From assembly GCA_965238305.1 (NCBI GenBank), contig CBDEHK010000001.1:4650001-4714000 (forward strand): 64,000 bases of DNA. Direction: 5' to 3'. Positions 53,330 through 62,778 of the stretch are shown here, one piece after another. The stretch is from CBDCGJ01 sp965238305 (lineage in GTDB: Bacteria; Pseudomonadota; Alphaproteobacteria; GCA-2731375). A program made the translations under genes and the position numbers. Within the stretch, counting starts at the first letter, position 1; the number at the start of each line of letters is the position of its first letter. The notes under the pieces were generated by a model that was not told the DNA's origin, searched no databases, and saw only the letters and a list, made by a program, of their open reading frames with translations.

Positions 53330-54712
53330 TTAATCCGCAACTGTTCGATAGCGGCGCTTTAAGTCCCTACGGACTTTGGCGGCTGGCAAAAATCGCGTAC
53401 CTCCCAACCAGACTTCACTGACTTCACCGTTCTTATTGCGGGTCAATCGAGCCGGCTCGCCGTGACTACCAAAACCGCCAGCCAAGCGGACACTGCCTGC
53501 GTCCCGGCTACTAACGTCGATTTCGCTGGCGCCGGCAAATGGGTTGAACGAAGCCGGCGCGGCGACAATTATATGATCGGCCATGGGGATAAGATCTACC
53601 GCCCCCCACGGCGACCACCAGCGCCCACGCCATGCCTTTGTTTTTGCGCCACCAGCTCCACGGGTCGCGAATTCACGCAAAATAGCGACGGCGCCGTCCA
53701 GCCACATACCCGATAAGCCGGTGTTCAAATTGGTGATCACCGAAAGACTAAGCTCGCGCCCCAGCAACACCGCGGTCTTGCTGAGACATCCCTGAAAGGC
53801 GCCGCTATGACCGACCCAATCCCAGCCACTAATATCGCCGCCGGTCAGACCAAGGCCATAAGACTGTGGCGTCGGTGTCATCGGGTTTTGCCATTGCAAG
53901 CGGGTCATTTCACGACGGCTGGCAACACTTAGAAAGCTGCGCGTTGTCGCTGGATCAAGTTGGCTATAAAACAATGCCAAGTCTGCGGCGGTGGAAATAA
54001 AGCCGGTGGCAGCGGCTAAGGCATGGGTCACGTTGTCGCAAGGGATGACATAACGCCGGCCAAGCAGCATTTTGTCCCCGTGGCCGCGGGCGAAAGGTTG
54101 GATTGCCTTTGCTTGTGCCGGCCAGTCCGGGTGGGTCGACGACAGTTTTGCCGCTTTGACCACTTCCCGGGCAATCCATTCGACGTAACTTTCACCGCTG
54201 ATCGCTTCAATCACAAGGCCCAACAGGCCGAAACCGTGATTGGAATATTTGAACCGGGTATTGCTATCTATCGTCGGTTTTTCACCCAGCGCCCGACGCA
54301 ATTCTTCCGCCTTCAGAAACGGCCGGCGGTCGGCCCATTGGCCAGCATCATCGCCATCGCGAATGATCCCGGCGCTGTGGGTCAGCAGCTGGTTGAGGGT
54401 GACCGCGGCAACTTCCGGATGCAGATCGGACACATAAGCGCCGGCAACATCGTCCAGGCGCAACCGCCCTTGCTCCCGCAGTTTCAGAATACCGGCCGCG
54501 GTAAAAGTTTTCGAATGCGAAGCGACCCGGAAGTGATGGCGCGGCGTCAGTTTTTTACCACTGCTGAGGTCAGCATGCCCAAAAGCCTGTTCTATGACCA
54601 ACTGCCCCTTGTGAGCGACAGCGAACGAGCAGCCAACTTGATCATTGGCCTGCATCTGAAATTCGAGCCATTGTGGAATGTAGTCCAGCGCCTGCGTCAG
54701 CCAACGATCCAT
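53330..54712 (-). CDS. Serine hydrolase of the class C beta-lactamase fold
   Basis: A 460-residue beta-lactamase/esterase-family protein. The nucleophile S-x-x-K is Ser65-His-Ser-Lys68 (RVASHSKTF); the Tyr-x-Asn is YSN in FKYSNHGFGLLG; a HSG-type third motif appears as GHSGAFQG. There is no obvious signal peptide, so it is probably cytoplasmic, unlike periplasmic lactamases. Relatives are D-aminopeptidases, esterases and peptidases. The C-terminal 110 residues form an extra domain. Monocistronic. Confidence 0.85.
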   Translation of the reverse strand: MDRWLTQALDYIPQWLEFQMQANDQVGCSFAVAHKGQLVIEQAFGHADLSSGKKLTPRHHFRVASHSKTFTAAGILKLREQGRLRLDDVAGAYVSDLHPEVAAVTLNQLLTHSAGIIRDGDDAGQWADRRPFLKAEELRRALGEKPTIDSNTRFKYSNHGFGLLGLVIEAISGESYVEWIAREVVKAAKLSSTHPDWPAQAKAIQPFARGHGDKMLLGRRYVIPCDNVTHALAAATGFISTAADLALFYSQLDPATTRSFLSVASRREMTRLQWQNPMTPTPQSYGLGLTGGDISGWDWVGHSGAFQGCLSKTAVLLGRELSLSVITNLNTGLSGMWLDGAVAILREFATRGAGGAKTKAWRGRWWSPWGAVDLIPMADHIIVAAPASFNPFAGASEIDVSSRDAGSVRLAGGFGSHGEPARLTRNKNGEVSEVWLGGTRFLPAAKVRRDLKRRYRTVAD

Positions 54713-54855
54713 ATCTCACCATCCTTATTAACATATTATTGAAATCATTCTTTTCGCCGCTGGAAGCTCAAGAAGATCCGATCCGACCTTGAATTCTCGC
54801 ACCCAAACACACAGATGTATTTCATAACAAATAAAAACGATCATGGGGAAAACCG

Positions 54856-55446
54856 ATGACAAAAAAATCCGCAATAAAGGTCCGTCTACGTCCGGCAATA
54901 AAAGGCGACGCGGCCACCATCGCCAAACTTTATAGCATCAGTTCAGACGGCGGCGCCGACTATATCTGGACCAAGTTGGCAACCGAAGGCGAGGATATTC
55001 TCGCCGTCGGGGCTAAACGCTATGCCCGCGACGACAATGCTTTCAGTTACCAAAACTGTACCGTCGCCGAAGAAAACTGGGCCATTGCCGGCATGATGGT
55101 GGTCTTCCCGATGGCGGTTGATGAAAACGCCGTCCCTGAAAGCGATCCTATCCTTGCGCCTTATGACGCTCTGGAAGAAGACAACAGTTTTTATATTTGC
55201 GGTGTCGCCCTTTTCCCGGATCAGCGCGACCGGGGTATCGGCGGGCGGTTCTTGAAACTTGCGGAAAACAAGGCCCGGATTAAAGGCTATAACAAAGTTA
55301 GCTTGATCGTCTTTGACCTGAATGTTCGCGCCAAATTGCTCTATGAACGTCTCGGTTATAGGGAAGTCGCCCGTGCCACGACGCAGCCGCATCCCCTCAT
55401 CCACTATACCGGCGATGCCCTATTGCTGGTGAAGGTACTTTCATAA
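54856..55446 (+). CDS. GNAT N-acetyltransferase
   Basis: A 196-residue GNAT. RLRPAIKGDAATIAKLYSI begins the fold; the acetyl-CoA pyrophosphate loop is VALFPDQRDRGIGGRFLKLAE; LNVRAKLLYERLGYREV ends it. Substrate unknown. GGGGAAAA precedes ATG. Gap of 65 bases to the crotonase gene, co-directional. Confidence 0.88.
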   Translation: MTKKSAIKVRLRPAIKGDAATIAKLYSISSDGGADYIWTKLATEGEDILAVGAKRYARDDNAFSYQNCTVAEENWAIAGMMVVFPMAVDENAVPESDPILAPYDALEEDNSFYICGVALFPDQRDRGIGGRFLKLAENKARIKGYNKVSLIVFDLNVRAKLLYERLGYREVARATTQPHPLIHYTGDALLLVKVLS

Positions 55447-55511
55447 GCCGAATTGAACCGCGGCGGAAAATCCAGTACGAAGGGGCCTTGTTTCATTGTG
55501 AAGAGGTCGAT

Positions 55512-56297
55512 ATGTCCGGTTCTTCCCTGGTCGTGACGGAACGTGAAGGTAGCTTGGTGACGATTATTCTAAATCGCCCCGAAAAACTTAACGCCTTGAA
55601 TAAGGAAATGTGGGCGGCAATAGGTCAAACGATGACCATGCTGGATGGCGACGACGATATCCGTTGTATCATTATTCGCGGCGCAGGAGAAAAGGCCATG
55701 GGACCCGGCGCCGATATCGCCGAATTCGCCGAAGAACGCTATGACAGTATATCGGCGGCGGAATATGGCGGCTTAATGCATCGGGCCATGGGCGGCATAC
55801 GCGCCTGCCGCCATCCGGTGGTGGCCCAAATTCATGGCCTTTGTGTCGGTGGTGCGCTCGAAATAGCGGCCATGTGCGATATCCGCATTTGCGGTGAAAG
55901 CTCCCGTTTCGGCATTCCCGTTAACCGTTTGGGTCTGGTCATGGCCTATCCGGAAATTGACGCCTTGGTCGAATTGGTCGGACGCTCCACAGCGTTGGAG
56001 ATATTATTGGAAGGGCGGGTTTTTGATGCCGCCGAAGCAAAAGAAAAAGGTCTAGTCAATCGGGTTGTGCCGGACGATCAGGTCGCCGCGGAAGCGTTAG
56101 CGACGTCCGCGCGAATTTGCGCCGGCGCCCCGCTGGTCAATCGCTGGCACAAAAAGTTTGCCGAGCGCCTTAGCAACGGCCAACCCCTGACGGCGGCGGA
56201 ACAAGCTGAAGGCTTTGCATGTTTCGACAGCGAAGATTTCAAAATCGGCTACCAAGCATTCCTGGCTAAAGAAACGCCCGAATTCGAAGGACGATAA
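55512..56297 (+). CDS. Enoyl-CoA hydratase/isomerase
   Basis: About 261 residues of the crotonase family. Oxyanion loops: KAMGPGADIAEFAE and IHGLCVGGALEIAAMCDIRI, where the first catalytic Glu is present (ALEIA). The second Glu of hydratases is Val (FGIPV) and the usual GG loop is YPEIDA, so activity may differ from a true hydratase. ATG 55512 has GAGG five bases upstream. The stop overlaps the CoA-transferase start by one base, so they are coupled. Confidence 0.85.
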   Translation: MSGSSLVVTEREGSLVTIILNRPEKLNALNKEMWAAIGQTMTMLDGDDDIRCIIIRGAGEKAMGPGADIAEFAEERYDSISAAEYGGLMHRAMGGIRACRHPVVAQIHGLCVGGALEIAAMCDIRICGESSRFGIPVNRLGLVMAYPEIDALVELVGRSTALEILLEGRVFDAAEAKEKGLVNRVVPDDQVAAEALATSARICAGAPLVNRWHKKFAERLSNGQPLTAAEQAEGFACFDSEDFKIGYQAFLAKETPEFEGR

Positions 56298-57517
56298 TGA
56301 AAGATCAAAAAACGCAAAAGCCAAGCCTGCTCGCCGGCCTTAAAGTTGTCGAGATGAGCCACGTTATGGCCGCGCCCACCTGTGGTCTGATGCTGGCCGA
56401 TATGGGCGCCGAAGTCATTAAAGTCGAACGGATGCCGGCGGGCGATGATCTTCGCCGCAGCGCCCCTTTGAACGACGGCTATTCTGTTCCCTTCGCGATG
56501 ATGAACCGCAATAAACGAAGTTTCGCCGTTAACACGAAAGGCGAAGAAGGCCGTGCCGCGCTGAAAGATCTGATCGCCAAGGCCGATATCTTCATTGAAA
56601 ATTACCGCCCCGGGGCAATGGCCCATTTCGGTGTTGACTACGACACCATGAAGGCGATCAATCCGCGCTTGATTTATTGCTCCCTGAGTGGGTTTGGCGC
56701 CACCGGGCCTTATTCGTCGCGTGGTGGTTTCGATTTGGTGGCACAAGGGATGAGCGGCCTGATGAGCATTACCGGCGAAGGTCCGGGACGCCCGCCGGTC
56801 AAGGTCGGCTCGCCAGCGACCGATATCTCCGCCGGTATTCTTGCTGCCATGGGTATTTTGGCCGCTGTCAATCAGCGCCATAATGACGGCGAAGGGCAAT
56901 TTGTCGACACGTCGCTTTTTGAAGCCGGTATAATGTTAACCTATTGGCAATCAGCGATTTTTTTCGGCTCCGGCGAAATTCCTGGTGCAATGGGCTCGGC
57001 CCATCCTTTGATGGCGCCTTATCAGGCTTTCCAGACCGCCGATGGCTGGGTCAATGTCGGCGCCGCCAATCAAGCCAATTGGTTGAAACTAACCAAATGT
57101 CTGGACGCAGAAGAGCTGGCCGATGATCCGCGCTTTAAAGACGGCAATGACCGCATGGCTAGTTTGACCGCTCTGGTCGATGTCCTGACGGCGAAATTCA
57201 TGGTCCGTGGCAATGACGAATGGCTGGCCCGTTTGGAAGAATTCGGAATTCCGGCGGGTCCGGTCTTGGATGTCAAACAAGTCAGCGAAGATCCGCAAAC
57301 CATAGCCCGAGAAATGGTCCGTGAAGTCAGCGGCGACAGGCAGCCCATGACCCGGGTTCTGGGCCATCCGGTGAAATTTTCCGCGTCCAGCACGGAAATC
57401 AGCTGTCCGGCACCCAGATTTGGCCAACATAGCCGGGAAATCCTTGCTGAAATCGGATATGAAACGGCGCAGATTGACAAATTGATCGAAGCCGAAAATA
57501 TTCATGCCGAAGACTGA
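56297..57517 (+). CDS. CaiB/BaiF family CoA-transferase
   Basis: A 406-residue family III CoA transferase. GLKVVEMSHVMAAPTCGLMLADMGAEVIKVE starts the fold; GEGQFVDTSLFEAG holds the Asp that forms the mixed anhydride with substrate. C-terminal RVLGHPVKFSAS. It moves CoA between carboxylic acids. Adjacent to a crotonase, thus a CoA-ester catabolic pair; acceptor unknown. Confidence 0.9.
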   Translation: MKDQKTQKPSLLAGLKVVEMSHVMAAPTCGLMLADMGAEVIKVERMPAGDDLRRSAPLNDGYSVPFAMMNRNKRSFAVNTKGEEGRAALKDLIAKADIFIENYRPGAMAHFGVDYDTMKAINPRLIYCSLSGFGATGPYSSRGGFDLVAQGMSGLMSITGEGPGRPPVKVGSPATDISAGILAAMGILAAVNQRHNDGEGQFVDTSLFEAGIMLTYWQSAIFFGSGEIPGAMGSAHPLMAPYQAFQTADGWVNVGAANQANWLKLTKCLDAEELADDPRFKDGNDRMASLTALVDVLTAKFMVRGNDEWLARLEEFGIPAGPVLDVKQVSEDPQTIAREMVREVSGDRQPMTRVLGHPVKFSASSTEISCPAPRFGQHSREILAEIGYETAQIDKLIEAENIHAED

Positions 57518-57535
57518 ATTTATCGCACATTTCCG

Positions 57536-57564
57536 TTGACAGCAGGGCTCCGCACAAGTATTTA
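57536..57564 (+). promoter_or_regulatory. Probable promoter of rplU-rpmA
   Basis: TTGACA at 57536-57541 is a perfect -35 hexamer; 17 bases further is TATTTA at 57559-57564 as -10 (four of six). It lies 86 bases before the rplU start, in the gap after the CoA-transferase gene. Confidence 0.5.
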
Positions 57565-57649
57565 CGCGGTCGACTTACTGCATCGGCGGATAACGCTAAT
57601 GCAGGTGAAGGTTTTTTGTTCAAATTATTCGGCCAAGTGAGCTTATACG

Positions 57650-58009
57650 ATGTTCGCTGTAATACAAACGGGCGGCAAACAATACCGCGTCCAACAAAAC
57701 GATATCATCAAGGTAGAGAAACTGGCCGGTGAAGCCGGTGATAATATCTCCCTTGATCAAGTTCTTATGGTCGGCGACGATCAAGGTGCCAAAGTCGGTG
57801 CGCCAATTGTTGAAGGCGCCAGCGTCGCAGCGGAAATCGTCGAACAAGGACGCGGGCCGAAGATCATTGTCTTCAAGAAAAAGCGGCGGAAAAACTATCG
57901 TCGTCGCAATGGCCATCGCCAGGATCTGACGGTGTTGAAGATCACCGATATCTTGGAAGCCGGTGCTAAGAAAAAAGCGGCGCCGAAAAAGAAAGCAGCA
58001 CCTAAGTAA
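57650..58009 (+). CDS. rplU: 50S ribosomal protein L21
   Basis: A 119-residue L21, MFAVIQTGGKQYRVQQNDI..., with the family core to about residue 102 (YRRRNGHRQDLTVLKI). A short Lys/Ala tail GAKKKAAPKKKAAPK ends at TAA 58007-58009. In the +1 frame the sequence continues as KAEDAPAEKVAAETP and Lys/Ala/Pro repeats to a stop at 58169. So a longer tail appears to have been cut by a one-base frameshift near 58006. The essential core is intact. It heads the rplU-rpmA operon. Confidence 0.93.
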   Translation: MFAVIQTGGKQYRVQQNDIIKVEKLAGEAGDNISLDQVLMVGDDQGAKVGAPIVEGASVAAEIVEQGRGPKIIVFKKKRRKNYRRRNGHRQDLTVLKITDILEAGAKKKAAPKKKAAPK

Positions 58010-58169
58010 AGCGGAAGACGCCCCGGCGGAAAAAGTAGCGGCTGAAACGCCCGCGACGGCAGAGAAAAAAGCCGCACCTAAGAAAGCCGCGCCGAAAAAA
58101 ACTGCAGCTAAAAAAGCCGCGCCAAAAAAGGCCGCGGCGAAAAAAGCTGACGATAAAGCGGAAGAATAG
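58010..58169 (+). pseudogene. rplU: Out-of-frame Lys/Ala/Pro-rich tail of L21
   Basis: In the +1 frame relative to rplU, codons from about 58008 to the TAG at 58167-58169 read KAEDAPAEKVAAET, then repeated AAPKK units. Composition matches the L21 C-terminal extension common in this bacterial group. No start codon with a ribosome-binding site is present, so it would be translated only by frameshifting. It may be a mutation, a sequencing error or a frameshift site. Confidence 0.6.
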
Positions 58170-58180
58170 GAGTTTAGGTC

Positions 58181-58438
58181 ATGGCACATAAGAAAGCTGG
58201 CGGTTCCTCCCGCAATGGTCGTGATACCGAAGGCAAGCGCCTAGGTGTTAAGAAATTTGGCGGCGAACATGTCGTTGCTGGCAATATCATTATTCGTCAA
58301 CGCGGCACCAAGTGGAAGCCCGGCGAAAATGTTGGTGTGGGTAAAGATTACACCGTATTCGCGCTAATCGAAGGCAAAGTGAAGTATCAAACACGTGCCG
58401 GCGGTCGGACTTGGGTATCGGTGGAGCCGTTGGGCTAA
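58181..58438 (+). CDS. rpmA: 50S ribosomal protein L27
   Basis: An 85-residue L27: MAHKKAGGSSRNGRDTEGKR at the N-terminus, which reaches the peptidyl-transferase centre, and IIIRQRGTKWKPGENVG. The AGGAGT before ATG is a good ribosome-binding site. It is followed by a strong intrinsic terminator, so rplU-rpmA form a short operon. Confidence 0.97.
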   Translation: MAHKKAGGSSRNGRDTEGKRLGVKKFGGEHVVAGNIIIRQRGTKWKPGENVGVGKDYTVFALIEGKVKYQTRAGGRTWVSVEPLG

Positions 58439-58463
58439 GCGCCCGCAAGCGAGCTAATCATAG

Positions 58464-58493
58464 CGGGGGAATGGGAAACCATTCCCCCGTTTT
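58464..58493 (+). terminator. Strong intrinsic terminator after rpmA
   Basis: CGGGGGAATGG (58464-58474) pairs perfectly with CCATTCCCCCG (58479-58489) around a GAAA tetraloop and is followed by TTTTCT. Eleven base pairs and a T-run give high confidence. It separates rpmA from obgE. Confidence 0.92.
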
Positions 58494-58545
58494 CTATTTT
58501 GGGTCATAGTTATTGCTAAAGACATTGAACTGATAAGCAAACGGC

Positions 58546-59592
58546 ATGAAATTCCAGGATCAGGCGAAAATATATGCGAAAAGCGGCAATGGCGGACACG
58601 GCACCGTCAGCTTTCGGCGTGAAAAATATATCGAATTTGGAGGCCCCGATGGTGGCGACGGTGGCCGTGGTGGCGACGTTGTAGCGATTGCCGTTGAAAA
58701 TCTGAATACCCTGATCGATTATCGTTTTCGCCCCCATATTAAAGCCCGTAGCGGGCGCCCCGGTGCCGGCCGTAACAAAAGTGGCCCTGCTGCCGACGAC
58801 GTCATCGTCAAAGTTCCTGTTGGCACACAGGTACTGGATGAGTCGCGTGTGCATATTATTGCCGATCTGTCAAAAGCCGAAGACCGGTTTGTATTGGCTC
58901 ACGGCGGCAAGGGCGGACGCGGTAACGCCCATTACAAGTCCTCCACCAATCAGGCGCCCAGGCGGGCCGAGGACGGCGAACCGGGGGAAGAAATCAGCTA
59001 TTGGCTGCGTTTAAAGTTAATTGCGGATGCGGGTTTGATTGGCCTGCCAAACGCGGGCAAATCAACGTTTCTAGCCGCCTGTACCCGGGCCCGGCCAAAA
59101 ATCGCCGATTATCCCTTCACCACCATTCACCCCAATCTTGGTGTCGCCCAGGTTGACGATCACGAAATTATTCTAGCCGACATACCGGGCTTGATCGAAG
59201 GGGCAAGCGATGGAATTGGCCTCGGCACACGGTTTTTAGGCCATGTTGAACGTTGCGGCGCGCTGTTGCATCTCATCGATGGCTCGGAAGACGACCCGGT
59301 CGCTGCTTACCAAACGGTACGCGGCGAATTGGCTGCCTATGGTGCGGAACTGACGGACAAACCTGAAATTGTCGCGCTCAATAAGTCCGATCTGTTGGGC
59401 GACGCGGAGGTGGCGGAAAAACGCGCCCTATTGCAGGCCGAGACCAAGCGCGAAGTGATGGTCATTTCCGGCATCGCCCAACAGGGTATCTGGGATTGTT
59501 TACGCCACATTATGACCCATATCGATGCCCGCCGACGGGCCGAAAAAGTCGCCGAGGAAGCGCCGGTGGTAGGTGAAGGTTGGACACCATGA
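58546..59592 (+). CDS. obgE: GTPase Obg/CgtA
   Basis: A 348-residue essential GTPase for 50S assembly and stress control. N-terminal glycine-rich Obg fold (GNGGHGTVSFRREKYIEFGG...), then the G domain: G1 GLPNAGKST, G2 PFTTIHPN, G3 ADIPGLIEG, G4 NKSD. No extra C-terminal OCT domain. It overlaps proB by four bases (ATGA). Confidence 0.96.
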   Translation: MKFQDQAKIYAKSGNGGHGTVSFRREKYIEFGGPDGGDGGRGGDVVAIAVENLNTLIDYRFRPHIKARSGRPGAGRNKSGPAADDVIVKVPVGTQVLDESRVHIIADLSKAEDRFVLAHGGKGGRGNAHYKSSTNQAPRRAEDGEPGEEISYWLRLKLIADAGLIGLPNAGKSTFLAACTRARPKIADYPFTTIHPNLGVAQVDDHEIILADIPGLIEGASDGIGLGTRFLGHVERCGALLHLIDGSEDDPVAAYQTVRGELAAYGAELTDKPEIVALNKSDLLGDAEVAEKRALLQAETKREVMVISGIAQQGIWDCLRHIMTHIDARRRAEKVAEEAPVVGEGWTP

Positions 59593-60719
59593 GCCGGTTC
59601 GAGTTTTCTGCGAGCAAGCGGGTGGTGGTCAAAATTGGCTCCAGTTTGCTGATTGATAATGATAATGGTCGGCTTCGCCGCCAGTGGTTGGAGGCGCTAA
59701 CTGACGATATCGCCAATCTGCATCAACAAGGCCGCGACATATTAGTGGTTTCCTCCGGCGCCATCGGTCTGGGCCGCCGAAGGCTTGGCATTCCCACCGG
59801 CGAATTGAAACTGGAAGACAGCCAGGCCGCCGCCGCTGCTGGACAAATTCAGTTGGCGCACGCTTATGAAGCCGCTTTAGCGCGGCATGACATTCCGGTC
59901 GCGCAGATTTTGCTGACCAGTGACGATACCGAACAAAGGCGGCGTTATTTGAATGCCCGGACGACCATCGAAAACCTGTTGGCCCGGCGTGCCGTACCTG
60001 TGATCAACGAGAATGACACTGTCGCCACCGAAGAAATTCGATTTGGTGATAATGATCGCCTGGCGGCCCGGGTCGCGGCGATGGCCGGTGCTGACTGCCT
60101 GGTCTTGCTGTCGGATATTGACGGTCTTTATACCGGCGATCCCAATGGTGACACAGGGGCAGAATTGATCGGCGAGATCGACGAGATTTCGCCCGAAATC
60201 GAAGCCATAGCCGGCACCACAAAATCCGACTATGGCCGCGGCGGCATGATCACGAAAATCAAAGCCGCCCGCATCGCCCAACAAGCCGGCTGCCACATGG
60301 TCATCACTTCCGGTAAGAATAACCACCCCTTGACCGCCTTGGCGGATGGCGGCACGCGGACGGTATTCCGCGCCGCCGCCAATCCGACCACGGCCCGCAA
60401 ACGCTGGATCGCAGGCAGCCTCAAATCGATGGGCACGCTGACCATCGATGCCGGGGCGGCAAAGGCCTTACACGGCGGCAAAAGCCTGCTACCCGCCGGC
60501 GTTGTCGAAGTCAGCGGGACGTTCGAACGCGGTGACGCAGTGGTCGTTGCAAATACCGACGGTCAGGAACTAGCGCGTGGCCTGACCGCTTATTCGGCCA
60601 AAGATGCCGAACAAATCAAGGGCTGTCGAAGTCAGGACATTGCCGATATTTTAGGCTTTAGTGGCCGGACCGAAATGATCCATCGGGACGACCTAGTATT
60701 GCTCGCGCGGGAAGCGTGA
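59589..60719 (+). CDS. proB: Glutamate 5-kinase
   Basis: About 376 residues: an amino-acid-kinase domain (VVVKIGSSLLIDND, SSGAIGLGRRRLG, NENDTVATEEIRFGDNDRLAA) and a C-terminal PUA domain (from about 275). First step of proline synthesis, ATP plus glutamate to glutamyl phosphate. ATG 59589 overlaps the obgE stop; GAAGG lies upstream. proA follows 27 bases later. Confidence 0.96.
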   Translation: MSRFEFSASKRVVVKIGSSLLIDNDNGRLRRQWLEALTDDIANLHQQGRDILVVSSGAIGLGRRRLGIPTGELKLEDSQAAAAAGQIQLAHAYEAALARHDIPVAQILLTSDDTEQRRRYLNARTTIENLLARRAVPVINENDTVATEEIRFGDNDRLAARVAAMAGADCLVLLSDIDGLYTGDPNGDTGAELIGEIDEISPEIEAIAGTTKSDYGRGGMITKIKAARIAQQAGCHMVITSGKNNHPLTALADGGTRTVFRAAANPTTARKRWIAGSLKSMGTLTIDAGAAKALHGGKSLLPAGVVEVSGTFERGDAVVVANTDGQELARGLTAYSAKDAEQIKGCRSQDIADILGFSGRTEMIHRDDLVLLAREA

Positions 60720-60746
60720 TAGGATTAGGTTTGAAGGAGAGAGCTG

Positions 60747-62033
60747 ATGAGCATGGCTGAGAATTTAGAGAACGAGGTCGATCTCGAGGCGGAAATGACC
60801 GCTTTGGGCGGGCGCGCCCGTGCGGCGGCGAAAATTCTGGCGAAATCCTCACCGGCGCAGAAAGATCAGGCCCTCCACGCCGCTGCCCATGCCATCCGCG
60901 CCGGCCAAGCCGGCATCCTTGTCGCGAATCAGAAAGACATGACTTTTGGCCGAGAGCGCGGATTGACCGAGGCCCTGTTGGATCGCCTATTGCTGACTGA
61001 AGATCGCATCGAAGCAATGGCCAAGGGGATTGAAGATATCGCAGCCTTAAGCGATCCGATTGGCAGCATCATTGCCGAATGGGAGCGTCCCAACGGTTTG
61101 AAAATCTCCCGCGTGCGCACGCCGCTGGGTGTGATTGGGATTATCTATGAAAGCCGGCCCAACGTGACCGCCGACGCAGGCGGGCTGTGTTTGAAATCCG
61201 GCAATGCCGCTATCTTACGTGGCGGCTCCGAAAGTTTCCATTCTTCGGCCGCGATCCTGGCTTGTCTGCAAGCGGGATTGAAAAAAGCCGGTTTGCCGGA
61301 AGCGGCTATTCAATTGTTACCGACCCGCGACCGGGCCGCCGTTGGCATCATGCTGACCATGTATGAATATATCGACATCATCGTGCCCCGTGGTGGAAAG
61401 GGTTTGATCGAACGGGTGCAGAAAGAAAGCAAAATCCCGGTCATCGCCCATTTGGAAGGCAATTGTCACGTCTATCTGGATCGTGACGCCGATAGAGAGA
61501 TGGCGCGAGAGATAACCTTCAATGCAAAACTGCGCCGCACAGGCATTTGCGGTTCTGCCGAAACCTTGTTGGTGCATCGCGATATAGCCGACAGTCACCT
61601 ACCGGCGATCCTAAGGCAATTGCTTGAAGCGGATTGCGAAATTCGCGGTGACATGGCGGTGCAGGCCATGGACAGTCGCGTTATCGCTGCCGATGAAACC
61701 GATTGGGATACTGAATATCTCGACAGTATCTTAGCCGTGCGTGTCGTCGACAATATCGAAGACGCGGTCGACCATATCACCAAGCATGGTTCTAGCCATA
61801 CTGAAGCGATCATCACCGACGATAGCGACGCTGCAGCGTATTTCTTTAACAATGTGGATAGCGCCATTTTGCTGCACAATGCCTCGACGCAATATGCCGA
61901 TGGTGGCGAGTTTGGCATGGGTGCGGAGATTGGCATTTCCACCAACCGCCTGCACGCGCGGGGTCCGGTCGGGGTCGAACAATTGACCACTTACAAATAT
62001 CTTGTCCGTGGTAACGGTCATTGCCGACCTTAG
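60747..62033 (+). CDS. proA: Gamma-glutamyl phosphate reductase
   Basis: A 428-residue aldehyde-dehydrogenase-fold enzyme, second step of proline synthesis. The catalytic Cys is in LRRTGICGSAETLLVH; the cofactor region is GVIGIIYESRPNVTADAG, and SEDDPVAxx-like RGPVGVEQLTTYKY ends it. GGAGAG precedes ATG. In the obgE-proB-proA-nadD operon. Confidence 0.96.
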   Translation: MSMAENLENEVDLEAEMTALGGRARAAAKILAKSSPAQKDQALHAAAHAIRAGQAGILVANQKDMTFGRERGLTEALLDRLLLTEDRIEAMAKGIEDIAALSDPIGSIIAEWERPNGLKISRVRTPLGVIGIIYESRPNVTADAGGLCLKSGNAAILRGGSESFHSSAAILACLQAGLKKAGLPEAAIQLLPTRDRAAVGIMLTMYEYIDIIVPRGGKGLIERVQKESKIPVIAHLEGNCHVYLDRDADREMAREITFNAKLRRTGICGSAETLLVHRDIADSHLPAILRQLLEADCEIRGDMAVQAMDSRVIAADETDWDTEYLDSILAVRVVDNIEDAVDHITKHGSSHTEAIITDDSDAAAYFFNNVDSAILLHNASTQYADGGEFGMGAEIGISTNRLHARGPVGVEQLTTYKYLVRGNGHCRP

Positions 62034-62050
62034 TTCGAGCGGGCGTGGCG

Positions 62051-62629
62051 ATGAAACGAGCACCCGGCGGGCTCAAAATTGGTCTTCTAGGCGGCTCATT
62101 CAATCCAGCCCATAAAGGTCATCGCCAGATCAGTTTGGAAGCGCTGAAGCGTCTGCAGCTGGATCAAGTTTGGTGGCTAGTCAGCCCGCAAAATCCGCTG
62201 AAGTCAAATATTGGGATGGCGGCCTATGAAAACCGCCTGGCCGGGGCACAAGCTATAGCCCGCCACCCGAAAATTCGGGCCAGTGATTTCGAACAGCGCC
62301 ATCACACCCGCTTCACAATTGACACCTTGGCGCGTTTGCCAAAGGTCTATCCGGCACATCGTTTTATCTGGCTGATGGGGGCTGACAATCTCTGTCAAAT
62401 TACTGCCTGGAGACGCTGGCAACAGATATTCGAGACAGTACCTGTGGCGGTGATTGATCGCCCCGGCCATACTTATTCAGCTTTAGCCGGCCAGGCCGCA
62501 CAATATTTCAAAACCAGTCGGCTGGCCCAGCCAATTGCCTTGGCGGCAACACCGGCACCGGCCTGGTGTTTCCTATTCACCCGTCGCCACACTGTATCGG
62601 CCTCGGAAATCCGACAAAATGGCGCCTGA
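62051..62629 (+). CDS. nadD: Nicotinate-nucleotide adenylyltransferase
   Basis: About 192 residues, the NaMN to NaAD step in NAD synthesis. Nucleotidyltransferase motif GGSFNPAHKGH and the C-terminal SASEIR in place of ISSTxIR. WWLVSPQNPLK and WLMGADNL are typical. ATG 62051 starts just before the Lys-rich lead-in; it follows proA at 17 bases. An upstream TTG (62021) would overlap proA. Confidence 0.93.
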   Translation: MKRAPGGLKIGLLGGSFNPAHKGHRQISLEALKRLQLDQVWWLVSPQNPLKSNIGMAAYENRLAGAQAIARHPKIRASDFEQRHHTRFTIDTLARLPKVYPAHRFIWLMGADNLCQITAWRRWQQIFETVPVAVIDRPGHTYSALAGQAAQYFKTSRLAQPIALAATPAPAWCFLFTRRHTVSASEIRQNGA

Positions 62630-62778
62630 TTTCGTGACTGATAAGCCACGCAAAGAAGTGAATTTATTGTGAATATTCGACTTAATATTGAAATTTTAAC
62701 AAAAAACAGGCATCATTCACTTGATTGCATCGTGCAATCGCCTTTCGCCAAAACAAGGAGCTTGAAGCCATAGCCAGT

